Of a stretch of 64,000 nucleotides of DNA, positions 1 through 9,792 are shown one piece after another. Made by a program: the position numbers and the translations under genes. Positions within the stretch are counted from its first letter, which is position 1; each line of letters begins with the position of its first letter. Source of the DNA: Echiichthys vipera (Eukaryota; Chordata; Actinopteri; Perciformes; Trachinidae); contig OY829668.1 of assembly GCA_963691815.1 (NCBI GenBank), forward strand, positions 18,643,953 through 18,707,952. Direction: 5' to 3'. Below the pieces are notes generated by a model, which did no database searches, was not told where the DNA came from, and saw nothing but the letters and a program-made list of their open reading frames with translations.

Positions 1-830
1 GACTGATCCAGTGTGTTACAGTCTCTGGTGGGGCAGTCAACATACTGGTGAAATTTTGGAAGGGTTTTATCCAGTGAGATGTGATTAAAATCCCCAGTGA
101 TGACAATAAATGCGTTGCATTTATTTGCAATGAGATGCAGCGTCTGTATCTGGGCAACAGCGGAGTGGATGACGTCACAGGCCAGCGCTGCATCAGCTGA
201 AGGAGGAAAGTACACACCGATAATAATGGCAGACGTGAATTCCCGGGGCAAATAATAAGGCCTCATCCCCACAGTCAACAGTTCAATGTCCGGGGTAATG
301 AGACGTTTCTTCACGTGAATGTGTCCGGGATTACACCACCTCTCACTCACCAGTGCAATCCCTCCTCCTATTTCTTTCCGCTGCTTGTCACGTCCCTGTC
401 TGCCCGATCAGTGCTGAAACCGGGAATCGCCACGCTGTGGTCCGGGATGTGTAGGTGAAGCCATGTCTCCGTGAAACACAACACACTGCACTCACGATAT
501 TCCCTCTGAGCCTTTATCAGCGCTGCGAGCTCGTCCGTCTTGTTCCCCAGAGACCTCAAGTTTCCCATGACGACCGCCGTTATCGCCCGTCTGTGTCTCC
601 TCCTCTTCACCCTCTGTTTCACTCCAGCTCTGCAGCCACGGCGTCTCCTCCGCAGCTCCTTCAGGACCTCAGGTCTGGCTCCGGGCAGCAGTACAGGTTC
701 ACACAGTGCAATCAGCTGGTCGCGCGTGTAAACAATGCGCTCAGTGATGCGCTCCTGACCCTCCGTTGCTAGGGTTAGCAAAACCATGACAAAAACAACA
801 CAAAAAGTGCTGTGAAAGTTCAAAAAAAGA
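1..830 (-). mobile_element. Rex1/CR1-group LINE, 5' part (copy 1), broken
   Basis: Read on the minus strand this is the start of a non-LTR retrotransposon ORF: a hydrophobic N-terminus, a conserved YTRDQL motif, a Lys/Arg-rich stretch and the start of an apurinic-type endonuclease domain (MGNLRSLGNK, FTETWL). It is clearly the same family as the full-length element at 4592-8117. The reading frame breaks at about 368; more endonuclease sequence follows in shifted frames down to position 1, and the rest of the element lies outside the window. The 5' end abuts the I-type LINE near 830. It is a dead fragment. The family name is from recognition of the RT group; the protein relationship to the 4740 ORF is seen directly. 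Confidence 0.8.
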
Positions 831-1787
831 AAAAGTGGTACTTGAGATTAAATCAGATAATCATGTTATAGAACAATATCAAGATCACATATTCATTTTT
901 ACTGATGGTGAAATGGGCAGCTTTCGTTGTGCAGGGATGGAATGCTCAAGCTTTGAAGAGAACCTCAAATTTTCTAAGCGTGTTCACAGTGGAATTATAC
1001 ACAATCCTGATGGCAGCGCAATGGACAGAGCAGATCCAGAACCATAAGGTTTTGATATGTAGTGACTCTGTGTCAGCAATCAATATTGTTGGGAAAGGAT
1101 CATCAAAGAGTCGTCAAGACCTTGTATATGACATTCTTCTGGCAATAGGAGATGTGAAAAGGTGAGGGGTAGAAATATCTTTTCTATGGGTCCCAGCTCA
1201 TGTCGGTATTGCAACAAATGAAAAGGTTGATAAGTTGGCTAAGGAAGTTGCTCTAAAGGAAACTGTAGATGTCAACATAAATCTATCAAAGGCTGAGGAT
1301 AAAAAGTATAGTGTGGCAGGACACCATTTTAAAATGGCAGCAGCTCTGGGAGCAAGAAAACAAAGGAAGGCACCTATTCGCAATATCTGGTAGGGTAACT
1401 GACTCCGTTAACATCTGCAAAAGAGGGGGGTTTAGACATAATGAAGAGGTTACTATTTCTAGAATGAGAATTGGGCACACGTATCTGAACAGCACTTTGT
1501 TTATTCTAGGAAAACATCAGAGTGGCTTATGTTCCTGTCATGTTTTGATGTCTTGAAGAAAATATGACCGCCAAAGACAAGACCTTCTTAGAGAATTGAA
1601 AAAAAATGGATTAAATTAAGTGTCTCTTAAAAGTATTTTGGAAGTGGGGTCAAGCAGGAGGGGAAAAAGCTGTTTATTCAGATTCTTAAAAGACACTGGG
1701 CTGTATAGTAGAATATAGAGCACTAAGGTGCTAGTACTATAGGTGGCAGCAATGCAACTTTTGGATGCCGACTTCCCTAAAACCGCA
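831..1787 (+). mobile_element. I/Nimb-type LINE, 3' part with RNase H, broken
   Basis: Frames in this stretch encode an RNase H-like domain (FTDG near 898, SDSVSAINIV near 1064, WVPAHVGI with its catalytic-type His near 1190, then VDKLAKE). The Cys-rich C-terminal tail typical of I-clade LINEs follows (RIGHTYLNSTLF near 1470). RNase H at the end of ORF2 is characteristic of the I superfamily, and the following (GAA)n tail fits Nimb-type fish elements. Stops and frameshifts (for example at 1165 and 1390) make it a pseudogene. The 5' part (endonuclease and RT) is absent, as expected for a 5'-truncated insertion. A second, 5' portion of such an element lies at 62391-64000. Confidence 0.75.
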
Positions 1788-1857
1788 AAGAAGAAGAAGA
1801 AGAAGAAGAAGAAGAAGAAGAAGAAGAAGAAGAAGAAGAAGAAGAAGAAGAAGAAGC
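1788..1857 (+). repeat. (GAA)n microsatellite, LINE tail
   Basis: About 23 copies of GAA run without interruption directly after the I/Nimb 3' end, so this is best read as the element's simple-repeat tail. It ends about 140 bp upstream of the first in-frame ATG of the zinc-finger exon 1. The minus-strand poly-Phe reading frame through it is an artefact. Confidence 0.9.
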
Positions 1858-1998
1858 AGTACGCCATTGCAGAAGAAAAAGGAGGCTTTTATTTTGACAG
1901 TCATCACCGGAAGTGACGTTTATTATTTACCGACCTAAACACCGGAAGCAGTGCGCGGAGAAGTCTTTAGTTTAATCGAAATAACGGCAGAAAAACCG

Positions 1999-2080
1999 AT
2001 GATTGTTTGTTCATCAGAGATGGACCGACACCGGAAACAGCTGGAGGTGGTTATAAAACCGGAAACGAGGCTGCGAGGAG
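1999..2080 (+). CDS. C2H2 zinc-finger gene, candidate exon 1
   Basis: The frame encodes MDRHRKQLEVV...KPETRLRG (ATG at 2020, upstream in-frame ATG at 1999). It resembles the end of the short first coding exon of teleost KEEQ-type zinc-finger genes, where a DRQRKLLD-like helix is followed by a KPE-R-L motif. It ends with G before a GTTTGT donor at 2081. The leftover G joins AT of exon 2 to give GAT (Asp), producing the DVQK junction typical of the family. Frame is open from 1939, but there is no earlier in-frame ATG after the stop at 1936, so the usual longer N-terminus is missing or changed. The splice reading is inference supported by phase; no transcript evidence is available. Confidence 0.5.
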
Positions 2081-2639
2081 GTTTGTTTTCTTTTTACTGC
2101 TCTTCTAATGATGCTAAGCTAACGTTAGCTACAGCATTCACACACATGCAGCCGGTTAGCCGCAGCTAGCTCCTGAAGTTTCTCAGAGGAAAAGACAGTA
2201 AAAATGTAAAAGACATAAATACAGCACTTAGTACATAAATAAAATCAGCAATAAATAATCACCTGTGCTAAATTTATCTATGACTTATTCCTCAGTGTGA
2301 TGGCTGCAGGGATAGGCGGTGCTAGGGCAGGACATATGGGGAAGCTACGGGACAAAAAACAACCTTCAACCTCAGTCAGGCAGATACAAAGGCCTATAAT
2401 ATTGCTGATGTTCATCAGAGTGAGATGTCACAGCTGAATAATTCTATTAATTCTTTACTCATTTTGCTGTTGTAGCCCAGAAGAAATTATTAATTAGAAG
2501 CCACCTTACCTTTATTGACTCCTTTTTTATTTCTATTGTTTGTACAATTAGAAAAAAAAAATCATAAAAATTACAAAAAAATGACAAATAATAGACTGTG
2601 CAAGAAGAGGAAAATACCGTCAAAGGGCTTCACCTTAAT

Positions 2640-4468
2640 AAAGCAACAGTTGCCGTGGGGCCGTATTTTTTGTATTTGAGTCTTGAGCATCAACAGAGTC
2701 AGTGGCCCTGAGGCCCTCCAGCAGTCTATTCCACAGTCCAGGGCCGTAATGATAAAAATGAGTCTTCCCCAAAGGTTTTGGTTCTCACATTGGAAACAGA
2801 TAAAAGACCAGTACCGGAGGACCTCAGGGTCTGCGAGGGCCGATAAGTTAAAAGCCGGTCAGAGAGATAAGAAGGGTCGTTAAGACACTTAAAAAACTAA
2901 TAAAACAACATTAAAATCCATCCTGAAGTGCACAGGGAGCCAATGCAGTGATTCTAAAACTGGTGTAATGTGAGCCCTCCTTCTGGTCTTCGTCAGCGCA
3001 TGTTCAGCTGAGTTCTGGAGCAGGACCATCGGGACCATAGAGCGGGGCATTACAGTAATCTAACCGGCTAGAGATAAAAAAAAAAAAAAATGCATTAGCA
3101 CCTCTGTGCTGGCCAGAGAGAGAAACTGGTGAACTATATTCTTAAAATGGTACAAAACAATCTTTGTAGTATTTCTGATGTGTTGAATACAATCAAATTC
3201 AGAGTCCATAAGAACAACCAGGTTTTTTACTCACTGTGAATGTTGAAAAGCATTTAGTGTTGGTAAAGGTTTCTCTCTCTTGCCTTCAGGACCAATAATT
3301 AAAACCTCTGTTTTGTCCTAGTGTCTGAGTCACATATTCAACAATATGTGGTGATCACTGTATCAAAAGCAGCGCTTAATTCCAGTAGCCCAGGGATTGC
3401 TGGTTTCTGAGAGTCCATGTTACACCTGAGATCATTAACAATCTTCATGAGGGCTCTCTCGTTACTGTGGTTCATCCTAAAACCAGACTGACACTGTTTC
3501 TAAAGTTGTGTTGCGGTTTTTATTTAATTGGATAAAAAACAGCTTTTCTAACACTTAACTTAAAAAGGTTAAGTTGGATGCAGGTCGGTAGTGAAATTGT
3601 CAGAATCCAAATTGCTCTCCTTCTTCTTCACCACTGCTGTTTCAAAGGCAGTGGTGGAGAGAGCAATTCACAAGGTTTAAAAGTTCAAACTCAAAAAAGC
3701 CTAAAATTGTTTATGAGGGATGTGGGAATTGGGTCTAATAGACAGGTTGTTGGGTTAACATGAGAAAACTCTACCAGGACAAAATGCTCCATTGTTTCCT
3801 CAGATGAAAGTGATGGTTGAGGTCTGTTAAAAGCAACATTGTTTTGTTATAAAAGAGTGGACCTAAGACCAACGACTTTACCTCTGAAGTGGTCTTCAAA
3901 GTCCTCACATAGATGGTTTGTTGGGACTATGGAGGATTTCTTAAAATCACTATTAGTTAAACGAGCAATTGTGGAGTAGAGGAATTTGTGGACATTCTTT
4001 TTATCTGAGATGAGTTGTGAAAAATGGGAAGTTCTTGCCTGTTTTACTGCTTTATTGTAGATCTTGAGTTTGTCCCGGAATATGCCGTAGTGAACTGTTA
4101 AATTTGTCTGCATCCATTTTCTCTCTGCACTCCTGCAATTTCTTTTCTGTTGTTTTATCTCAGTCCTTATCCAAGGTGGTTTAGGTTTGGTTGATATTGT
4201 TTTTGTGGAAAGTGGAGCCACTGTCAAAATTGTCAACAAGGAAATCGCAGGGTGCAGGTAAAATATCATCAGTGCTATTGTGTAATATTTCAATAAAATT
4301 CATAGCCACTTCAGAAGTAAGGTAGCGCTTCCTCACTGTTCTCACTGGGGCCTCCTGTTGGATAAAACTGGAGATATCAAAAAACACACAATAATGTTCA
4401 GACATAGCCAGGTTGAGGACAGATGACACACCTGTGGACAGACTATATGTTATGACCAGGTCCTAATT
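2640..4468 (-). mobile_element. L2-type LINE fragment (type B), broken
   Basis: On the minus strand the high-coordinate end encodes the end of an endonuclease domain and the linker to reverse transcriptase (WIRTEIKQQKRNCRSAERKW region near 4160, then ARTSHFSQLISDKKN near 4040). This is followed by decayed RT and the C-terminal LWN region near 2720. Only short frames survive. It is distinct from the neighbouring fragment at 4469-4591: that one encodes an RT-thumb segment and this one begins with upstream linker, so the two cannot be a single colinear copy. Confidence 0.65.
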
Positions 4469-4591
4469 TTTGCAATATTACGCAGGTGAAAATATACAGT
4501 CCTTGTCGTTAGTTTTATGTGAGAATCGAAGGACATATTCTGATCAAAACACCCAGATTCCTTACTGTGGTGCTGGAGGACAACACAACAT
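4469..4591 (-). mobile_element. L2-type LINE (type A), arm separated from 8118-9212
   Basis: The minus strand matches the plus-strand copy at 27809-27925 almost base for base: the SSSTTVRNLGV region followed by HIKLTT and FHLRNIAKI. In that paralogue this segment directly follows the one at 8118 here. The two arms are therefore one element split by the Rex1-like LINE at 4592-8117. Confidence 0.8.
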
Positions 4592-7500
4592 TTCCTTGAG
4601 CGCATGCGCCGCGGTGTATGCAGCCTGTTCTAGTCGCTCCTGCTTACTTTTACTTTGTTTTCAACTTTTCTCCTTTTTACTTTATCTTACTTTTTTTTTT
4701 CTTTTAACATAGTTATTTATTAAGCCTCTCTCTTTAAACATGCTTGTGTGGAGAGTTTTTGTTGTGGCGTTTTTGGTTGAATCGCTGCTTTTACTCCGCC
4801 ACACGACGGCTGCTCAACAACTCCGCATTGTTTACTCCAGGGATCAGCTGTTAGAGCTGAAGCCGGCCGGCTCGGCTACGGTGAAGGCGGACATCCCTGC
4901 TGAACTATGGAGGAAAACACACCGTGGGGGCAGAGGGAAAGGATCGCTACGGCGGAGAAAAGGAGCGAAACACCGGAGACTTATGGAGAGGAAGACATTC
5001 AAGCCGTGTCTCCCATCTCTCATCATGGGCAACGTGAGATCACTGGGGAATAAGATGGACGAGCTAACAGCGCTAACCCGGAGTCGTCAGGAATACCGGG
5101 AGTGTAGCCTGATGATTTTCTCGGAGTCATGGCTACACGCGGATGTTCCTGACCACAATATTTCCACCGAGGGCTTCCACACTGTCCGGGCTGACAGGGA
5201 CTGCACTACGAGCGGCAAGCGTAAAGGAGGGGGGCTTGCTGTTTACGTGAACAACAGGTGGTGCAATCCTGGTCACGTTACCATCAAAGACCGCATCTGC
5301 AGTCCGGATATTGAACTGTTATCTGTGGGCCTCTGTCCGTACTATTTACCCCGTGAATTCTCACATGCTATCGTTGTGGCTGTTTACATTCCCCCGTCCG
5401 CTAACCCAACGTCGGCATGTGACGTCATCCACTCCACAATAGCCAGACTACAGACCGCACACCCGACTGCTCTGATTATAATCTCGGGTGACTTCAACCA
5501 TGTCTGCATTAAAAAGACACTGCCGAAATTCACCCAGTATGTGACCTGTACAACAAGAGAGGAAAGGACCCTGGACCTGTTGTATGCTAATGTGAAGGAC
5601 GCATACACCTCCACGTCCCTTCCCCCCCTGGGGAGATCAGATCACAACCTGGTGCTTCTCACCCCCTGCTATGTGCCTCTAGTGAAGAGGCTGCCTGTGA
5701 CCACAAAGACAGTGAGGACATGGTCAGAGGACTGCTATGAGGCACTGCAGGGCTGTTTTGAGGTGACAGACTGGAATGCACTCTGTGAGCCGCATGGAGA
5801 GGACATTGATGGGCTTACTGAATGCATCACAGACTACATAAATTTCTGTGTGGACGGCATTGTCCCAGCTCGGACTGTGCGTTGTTACCCAAACAACAAG
5901 CCCTGGGTAACCAAAGACATCAAAGCCACTCTGAACCAGAAGAAGAGGGCCTTCAGAGGTGGCAACAGGGAGGAGCTTCGGGACGTTCAGAGGGAGCTTA
6001 ACAACAAGATCAGAGAGGCTAAGGACAGCTACAGGAGAAAGCTGGAGATGAAACTCCAGCAAAACAACATGAGGGAGGTCTGGAGTGGCATGAAGACCAT
6101 CACAGGCTTCAGACCAGCTAGCGGTGGATCTGATGGCAGTGTGGCTGGGGCTAATGAGTTGAATCTGTTCTTCAACAGGTTTGACACTGCAGCCCAGGCC
6201 CCTGCTGTCTCTCCTGCTGACTGTCTACAGCCATCACTGCTTCTGACTCCCCCTCCTCCTCCTGTTAGCACCTCATTCAACGCCATGAGACCCTCACACC
6301 CATCCCCCTCTCTTCACACCTCTCCTGGCTCTCCTGCTACCTGCCCTCCTCTCACTCTGGACTTCGAACCTCCCCCTGCTCAACCTGCACAGTTTACACC
6401 GCTTCAGGTACGGAGACAACTGAGCAAACTCCACGCCCGTAAGGCTGCAGGCCCTGATGGTGTCAGTCCACGGGTTCTCAGAGCCTGCGCCGAACAGCTA
6501 TGTGGAGTTCTACACCGCGTCTTCGAGATGAGCCTGAGCCTCCAGAGGGTCCCTGTGATATGGAAGACGTCCTGCCTCGTTCCAGTGCCAAAGACGCCGC
6601 AGCCCAGCGGTCTCTCTGACTACCGACCGGTGGCACTGACGTCTCATATCATGAAGACCCTGGAGAGACTCGTCCTGGAGCAGCTCAGGCCTATGGTCAG
6701 GCCACACCTGGACCCCCTGCAGTTCGCCTATCAGCCCCGGATTGGAGTTGAGGATGCCATCATCTACCTGCTAAACCGTACCTACACCCACCTGGACAAG
6801 CCGAGGAGCACTGTGAGGGTCACTTTCTTTGACTTCTCCAGCGCATTCAACACCATCAGGCCTGCTCTACTGGGTGACAAGATGACGGCGATGCTGGTGG
6901 ATCCCCCCCTTGTTTCCTGGATTGTGGACTACCTCACTGGTCGACCACAGTACGTGCGCCTGCGTCACTGTGTGTCAGATACAGTGGTTAGCAGCACTGG
7001 CGCACCACAAGGGACTGTTCTCTCTCCTTTCCTCTTCACCCTTTACACCACGGACTTCAGCTACCAGACAGAGTCTTGCCATCTTCAGAAGTTTTCTGAT
7101 GACTCTGCTGTAGTGGGATGTATCAGTAAGGGTCAGGAGGCTGAATACAGGGCTGTGGTTGACAACTTTGTCACATGGTGTGAGCTGAACCACCTGCAGC
7201 TCAACACAGCAAAAACCAAAGAGCTGGTGGTGACAAAGACACCAGTGACCCCAGTTTCCATCCGGGGGCATAACGTGGACATTGTAGAACACTACAAATA
7301 TCTGGGGGTGTTCATTGACAATAAACTGGACTGGACTAAGAACACTGAAGTCCTTTACAAGAAGGGACAGAGCCGCCTCTATTTTCTGAGGAGGCTCCGC
7401 TCCTTCAACATCTGTCGGACCATGCTGAGGATGTTTTATGAGTCTGTGGTGGCTAGTGCTTTTATGTTTGCTGTAGTGTGCTGGGGCAGCAGACTGAAGG

Positions 7501-8117
7501 TTGCAGATGCCAACAGACTCAATAAACTGATCAGAAAGGCCAGTGACATTGTGGGGGTGGAGCTGGACACCTTGGCTGCAGTGTCAGACAGGAGGATGCT
7601 GTCGAAGGTGCGGGCGATACTGCAGCATGGCTCTCACCCTCTCCACAACACTCTGGCTGAACAGAGGAGCACCTTCAGCCAGAGACTGATTGCTCCTAAA
7701 TGCACCACTGAGCGCCACAGGAGGTCATTCTTACCTGTGGCCATTAAACTGTACAACTCATCTCTTTAATTATCGGACTCTTGACTACTTAAAAACAAAA
7801 CAAAACAAAATATAAATATCTGTTCTCATTTCATTTCATTTGCCATAACAACCTAATTGTACAGTGTATATATCTCAGATCGTATTTTCACACTCACTTC
7901 AGATTGTTTACTTGATTGTTTATTATTTATTTGTACTGTATTTTATTGGCTATTTATTAGCTACTTTAGATTTATTTTAATTGTATTTTATTTGAATCTT
8001 TACTTTATTTTATTTCTACTTTATTCATCTTTATGGCTTGTTTCTACTGTGCACGGAGCATTGGAACGAAAGAATTTCCCCCCGGGGATCAATAAAGTAT
8101 TCTGATTCTGATTCTGA
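4592..8117 (+). mobile_element. Full-length Rex1/CR1-group LINE with intact ORF
   Basis: The element has a short 5' leader (4592-4739), one uninterrupted ORF (4740-7769), an AT-rich 3' UTR and a tail of about three GATTCT units ending in AATAAAGTATTCTGATTCTG. It sits inside a type-A L2 element, and the paralogous L2 at 24.8-29.1 kb gives the uninterrupted sequence, so both boundaries can be placed within a few bases. No clear long target duplication is seen. Length about 3.5 kb. The lack of stops in a region full of broken copies suggests a comparatively recent insertion. Confidence 0.85.
4740..7769 (+). CDS. LINE ORF: endonuclease-reverse transcriptase, 1009 aa, intact
   Basis: The protein nicks target DNA and copies LINE RNA at the nick. 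Layout: residues 1-25 are hydrophobic and signal-peptide-like (VFVVAFLVESLLLL); YSRDQLL at about 32; a Lys/Arg-rich stretch at about 58-90; an endonuclease domain from residue 96 (MGNVRSLGNK) with catalytic-type Glu in SESWL (about 127), SGDFNH (about 249) and GRSDHN (about 298). Reverse transcriptase follows with FDFSSAFNT (about 696), GAPQGT (about 754) and the active-site FSDD (about 785), where most LINEs have YADD; FSDD is usual in this RT group. A C-terminal region with MLRMFYESVVAS follows. No premature stop or missing catalytic block is visible. ATG at 4740 is chosen because the hydrophobic N-terminus is also present in copy 1 (1-830). There is no separate ORF1. Confidence 0.9.
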   Translation: MLVWRVFVVAFLVESLLLLRHTTAAQQLRIVYSRDQLLELKPAGSATVKADIPAELWRKTHRGGRGKGSLRRRKGAKHRRLMERKTFKPCLPSLIMGNVRSLGNKMDELTALTRSRQEYRECSLMIFSESWLHADVPDHNISTEGFHTVRADRDCTTSGKRKGGGLAVYVNNRWCNPGHVTIKDRICSPDIELLSVGLCPYYLPREFSHAIVVAVYIPPSANPTSACDVIHSTIARLQTAHPTALIIISGDFNHVCIKKTLPKFTQYVTCTTREERTLDLLYANVKDAYTSTSLPPLGRSDHNLVLLTPCYVPLVKRLPVTTKTVRTWSEDCYEALQGCFEVTDWNALCEPHGEDIDGLTECITDYINFCVDGIVPARTVRCYPNNKPWVTKDIKATLNQKKRAFRGGNREELRDVQRELNNKIREAKDSYRRKLEMKLQQNNMREVWSGMKTITGFRPASGGSDGSVAGANELNLFFNRFDTAAQAPAVSPADCLQPSLLLTPPPPPVSTSFNAMRPSHPSPSLHTSPGSPATCPPLTLDFEPPPAQPAQFTPLQVRRQLSKLHARKAAGPDGVSPRVLRACAEQLCGVLHRVFEMSLSLQRVPVIWKTSCLVPVPKTPQPSGLSDYRPVALTSHIMKTLERLVLEQLRPMVRPHLDPLQFAYQPRIGVEDAIIYLLNRTYTHLDKPRSTVRVTFFDFSSAFNTIRPALLGDKMTAMLVDPPLVSWIVDYLTGRPQYVRLRHCVSDTVVSSTGAPQGTVLSPFLFTLYTTDFSYQTESCHLQKFSDDSAVVGCISKGQEAEYRAVVDNFVTWCELNHLQLNTAKTKELVVTKTPVTPVSIRGHNVDIVEHYKYLGVFIDNKLDWTKNTEVLYKKGQSRLYFLRRLRSFNICRTMLRMFYESVVASAFMFAVVCWGSRLKVADANRLNKLIRKASDIVGVELDTLAAVSDRRMLSKVRAILQHGSHPLHNTLAEQRSTFSQRLIAPKCTTERHRRSFLPVAIKLYNSSL

Positions 8118-8515
8118 TCATCCAGAGTAACAATATATTTAGCTATTGAGTTTTGGAGGCCTTTAGGGCCAAGTACAATAACTTCAGTTTTATTTGATTT
8201 TAACATCAGAAAATTGCAGGTCATCCAGCTTTTTATTTCCTTAATGCACATTTGAAGTTTATCTAACTGATCGGTTTCTTCTGGTTTGATCGTTAAATAT
8301 AATTGTGTATCATCAGCACAGCAATGAAAATGGAGTTCTTCCTTGTAATATTTCCCAAGGGAAGCATACATAAGGTGAATAGAATGGGTCCAAGGACAGA
8401 ACCCTGTGGAACTCCGTGAATAACTTATGTGTGCATGGAGGGTTTTTCATTAACATGTCCAAACTGAGATCTATCTGATGAACAAGACTTAAACCAACTT
8501 AATGCGGTTCCTTTA

Positions 8516-8659
8516 GGGCGCACTCACACTGTCCTTCCGCACCGGGCCAAAACAGATTTTTCTGCTAAAGCCTAGTGGGTTTGACCAGTGAGATTGCACC
8601 CGCGGGACAAGTACCCTAAAGCCTGGGGCGCGGTGCGGAAGGACAGTGTGAGTGCGCCC
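8516..8659. mobile_element. PIF/Harbinger-like MITE, 144 bp, with TTA target duplication
   Basis: The ends are perfect inverted repeats of 29 bp, starting GGGCGCACTCACACTGTCC. TTA lies on both sides (8513-8515 and 8660-8662). The paralogous L2 at about 27390 has the undisturbed sequence with a single TTA, which confirms a 3-bp target duplication. A 3-bp TWA duplication with GC-rich inverted ends points to PIF/Harbinger; there is no coding capacity. Related termini occur at 8850, 51308 and 63146. Confidence 0.8.
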
Positions 8660-8849
8660 TTAATGTGGTTCTTAGATGCTCCTGTCTCTGTAGCATGATG
8701 TGATGGTCAATAGTGTCGAAGGCTGAGATAAGATCTAGTAAAACAAGTACAGAGACAAGTCCTTTGTCTGAAGCTATTAGAAGGTCGTTAGTAATTTTAA
8801 CCAGTACTGTCTCAGTGCTATGAGTCATTCTAAATCCTGACTGGAAGTC

Positions 8850-9043
8850 TCGTGCTCGTACACGTGCACACGCTCCTGCTCGTACATATGCAAAAACGCT
8901 CTACAAAAGCCCACCTCTATCAGACGGGCCGTGGACGGCCGCAGTTATGCGCGGAGTGGGTGAACTCACACTGGTCAAACCCACTAGGCTTGACCCGAAA
9001 AACCTGTTTTGGCCCAGTGCGGAAGGACAGTGTGAGTGCGCCC
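8850..9043. mobile_element. Harbinger-like MITE, one end only
   Basis: The right end carries the same terminal repeat (GGACAGTGTGAGTGCGCCC, ending at 9043) followed by TTA. The left end lacks the inverted repeat and starts with GCTCGTACACGTGCACACGC-type sequence that recurs inside the larger copy at 51308-51818. It is truncated, and host LINE sequence is lost at the left junction. Confidence 0.65.
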
Positions 9044-9792
9044 TTAGAAAGAAAAGGAAGGTTAGATATAGGTCTATAGTTGGTTAGTACCTCTGGATCA
9101 AGACTGGGATTTTTGAGAAGAGGTTTTATTACAGCTACTTTAAAAGACAGTGGTACATAACCTGCTGATAAAGACATATTAATCATATCAAGTACAGGAG
9201 TGTTAACTAAAAGTTAGCACAGATGAGACGTGTGATAATGTGGGAGGCTAGTGCAGTGAGACCTTTGATTTTGAGATGGAAGTTGTCTTGCCAGAATAGA
9301 TCAGTCCTTTTTCAGAATGTGTCAAAGTTATTAAGGAAACCAAGCCCACATGAAGAGCAAAAGTCTGATAACCACTGATTGATGCTGAAAAACCTGCTAA
9401 AAAAACTCCACGTCCGTGGGAAGGAATAAGCCTGGTGAGGACCTATATATTTTATTTTCTGGACTATCTATGAGGTCAGCAAGCTGCTTATATTCAGCGC
9501 GGAGCTTTGTTGATTGTCTGCACCTGAGATTGTTCATGCTACAGTAGACGAATATATATACTCTTCATGCTGTCCGTGAATATCTACTAGCTAGGTAAAA
9601 CTGCAGGTCTCCACTTTTAGCTGCTAGAGAGAGAGAGAGATTATTATTTTATTTAAGTATCCACGTGGAAATCAGTGTCTCTATTTCAAATTAGCAAAAT
9701 ATTGTTCAGATCACATTAATATCATATCATAGTGAATTTAGCCCCATATCACATTAATGGATGTTTGTTTCTGTTTTCGGCTTTACCTTCAG

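Larger units (their letters stand above)
8118..9212 (-). mobile_element. L2-type LINE (type A), RT part, broken and with MITEs inside
   Basis: Minus-strand frames encode RT blocks: SAGYVPLSFKVAVIKPLL near 9150, NYRPISNLPFLS near 9080, VLLDLISAFDTIDHH near 8700 and ADDTQLYLTIKPEE near 8300. They match the plus-strand copy at 27.0-27.8 kb. Two MITEs interrupt it (8516-8659 and 8850-9043). About 65 bp of LINE sequence present in the paralogue is missing around the second MITE. Similarity is lost beyond about 9212. Confidence 0.85.
2081..9792 (+). other. Putative intron 1 of the zinc-finger gene, filled with mobile elements
   Basis: The intron begins GTTTGT and ends in a pyrimidine-rich tract with CAG at 9790-9792 (TTTACCTTCAG). 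Segments 2081-2639 and 9213-9792 hold nothing I can recognise apart from a short GA-rich run near 9630. Between them are L2-type fragments, a full-length Rex1-like LINE and two small MITEs, so most of the 7.7 kb is inserted DNA. Confidence 0.5.

Noticed and set aside
1616..1867. Minus-strand ORF with a long Phe run
   Set aside because: It is only the reverse reading of the (GAA)n repeat.
2640..9212. Treating 2640-4468 and 8118-9212 as one L2 element
   Set aside because: The first begins with endonuclease-RT linker while the second ends before the RT thumb. Only the 4469-4591 piece continues the 8118 arm, as shown by the 27.8-kb paralogue.
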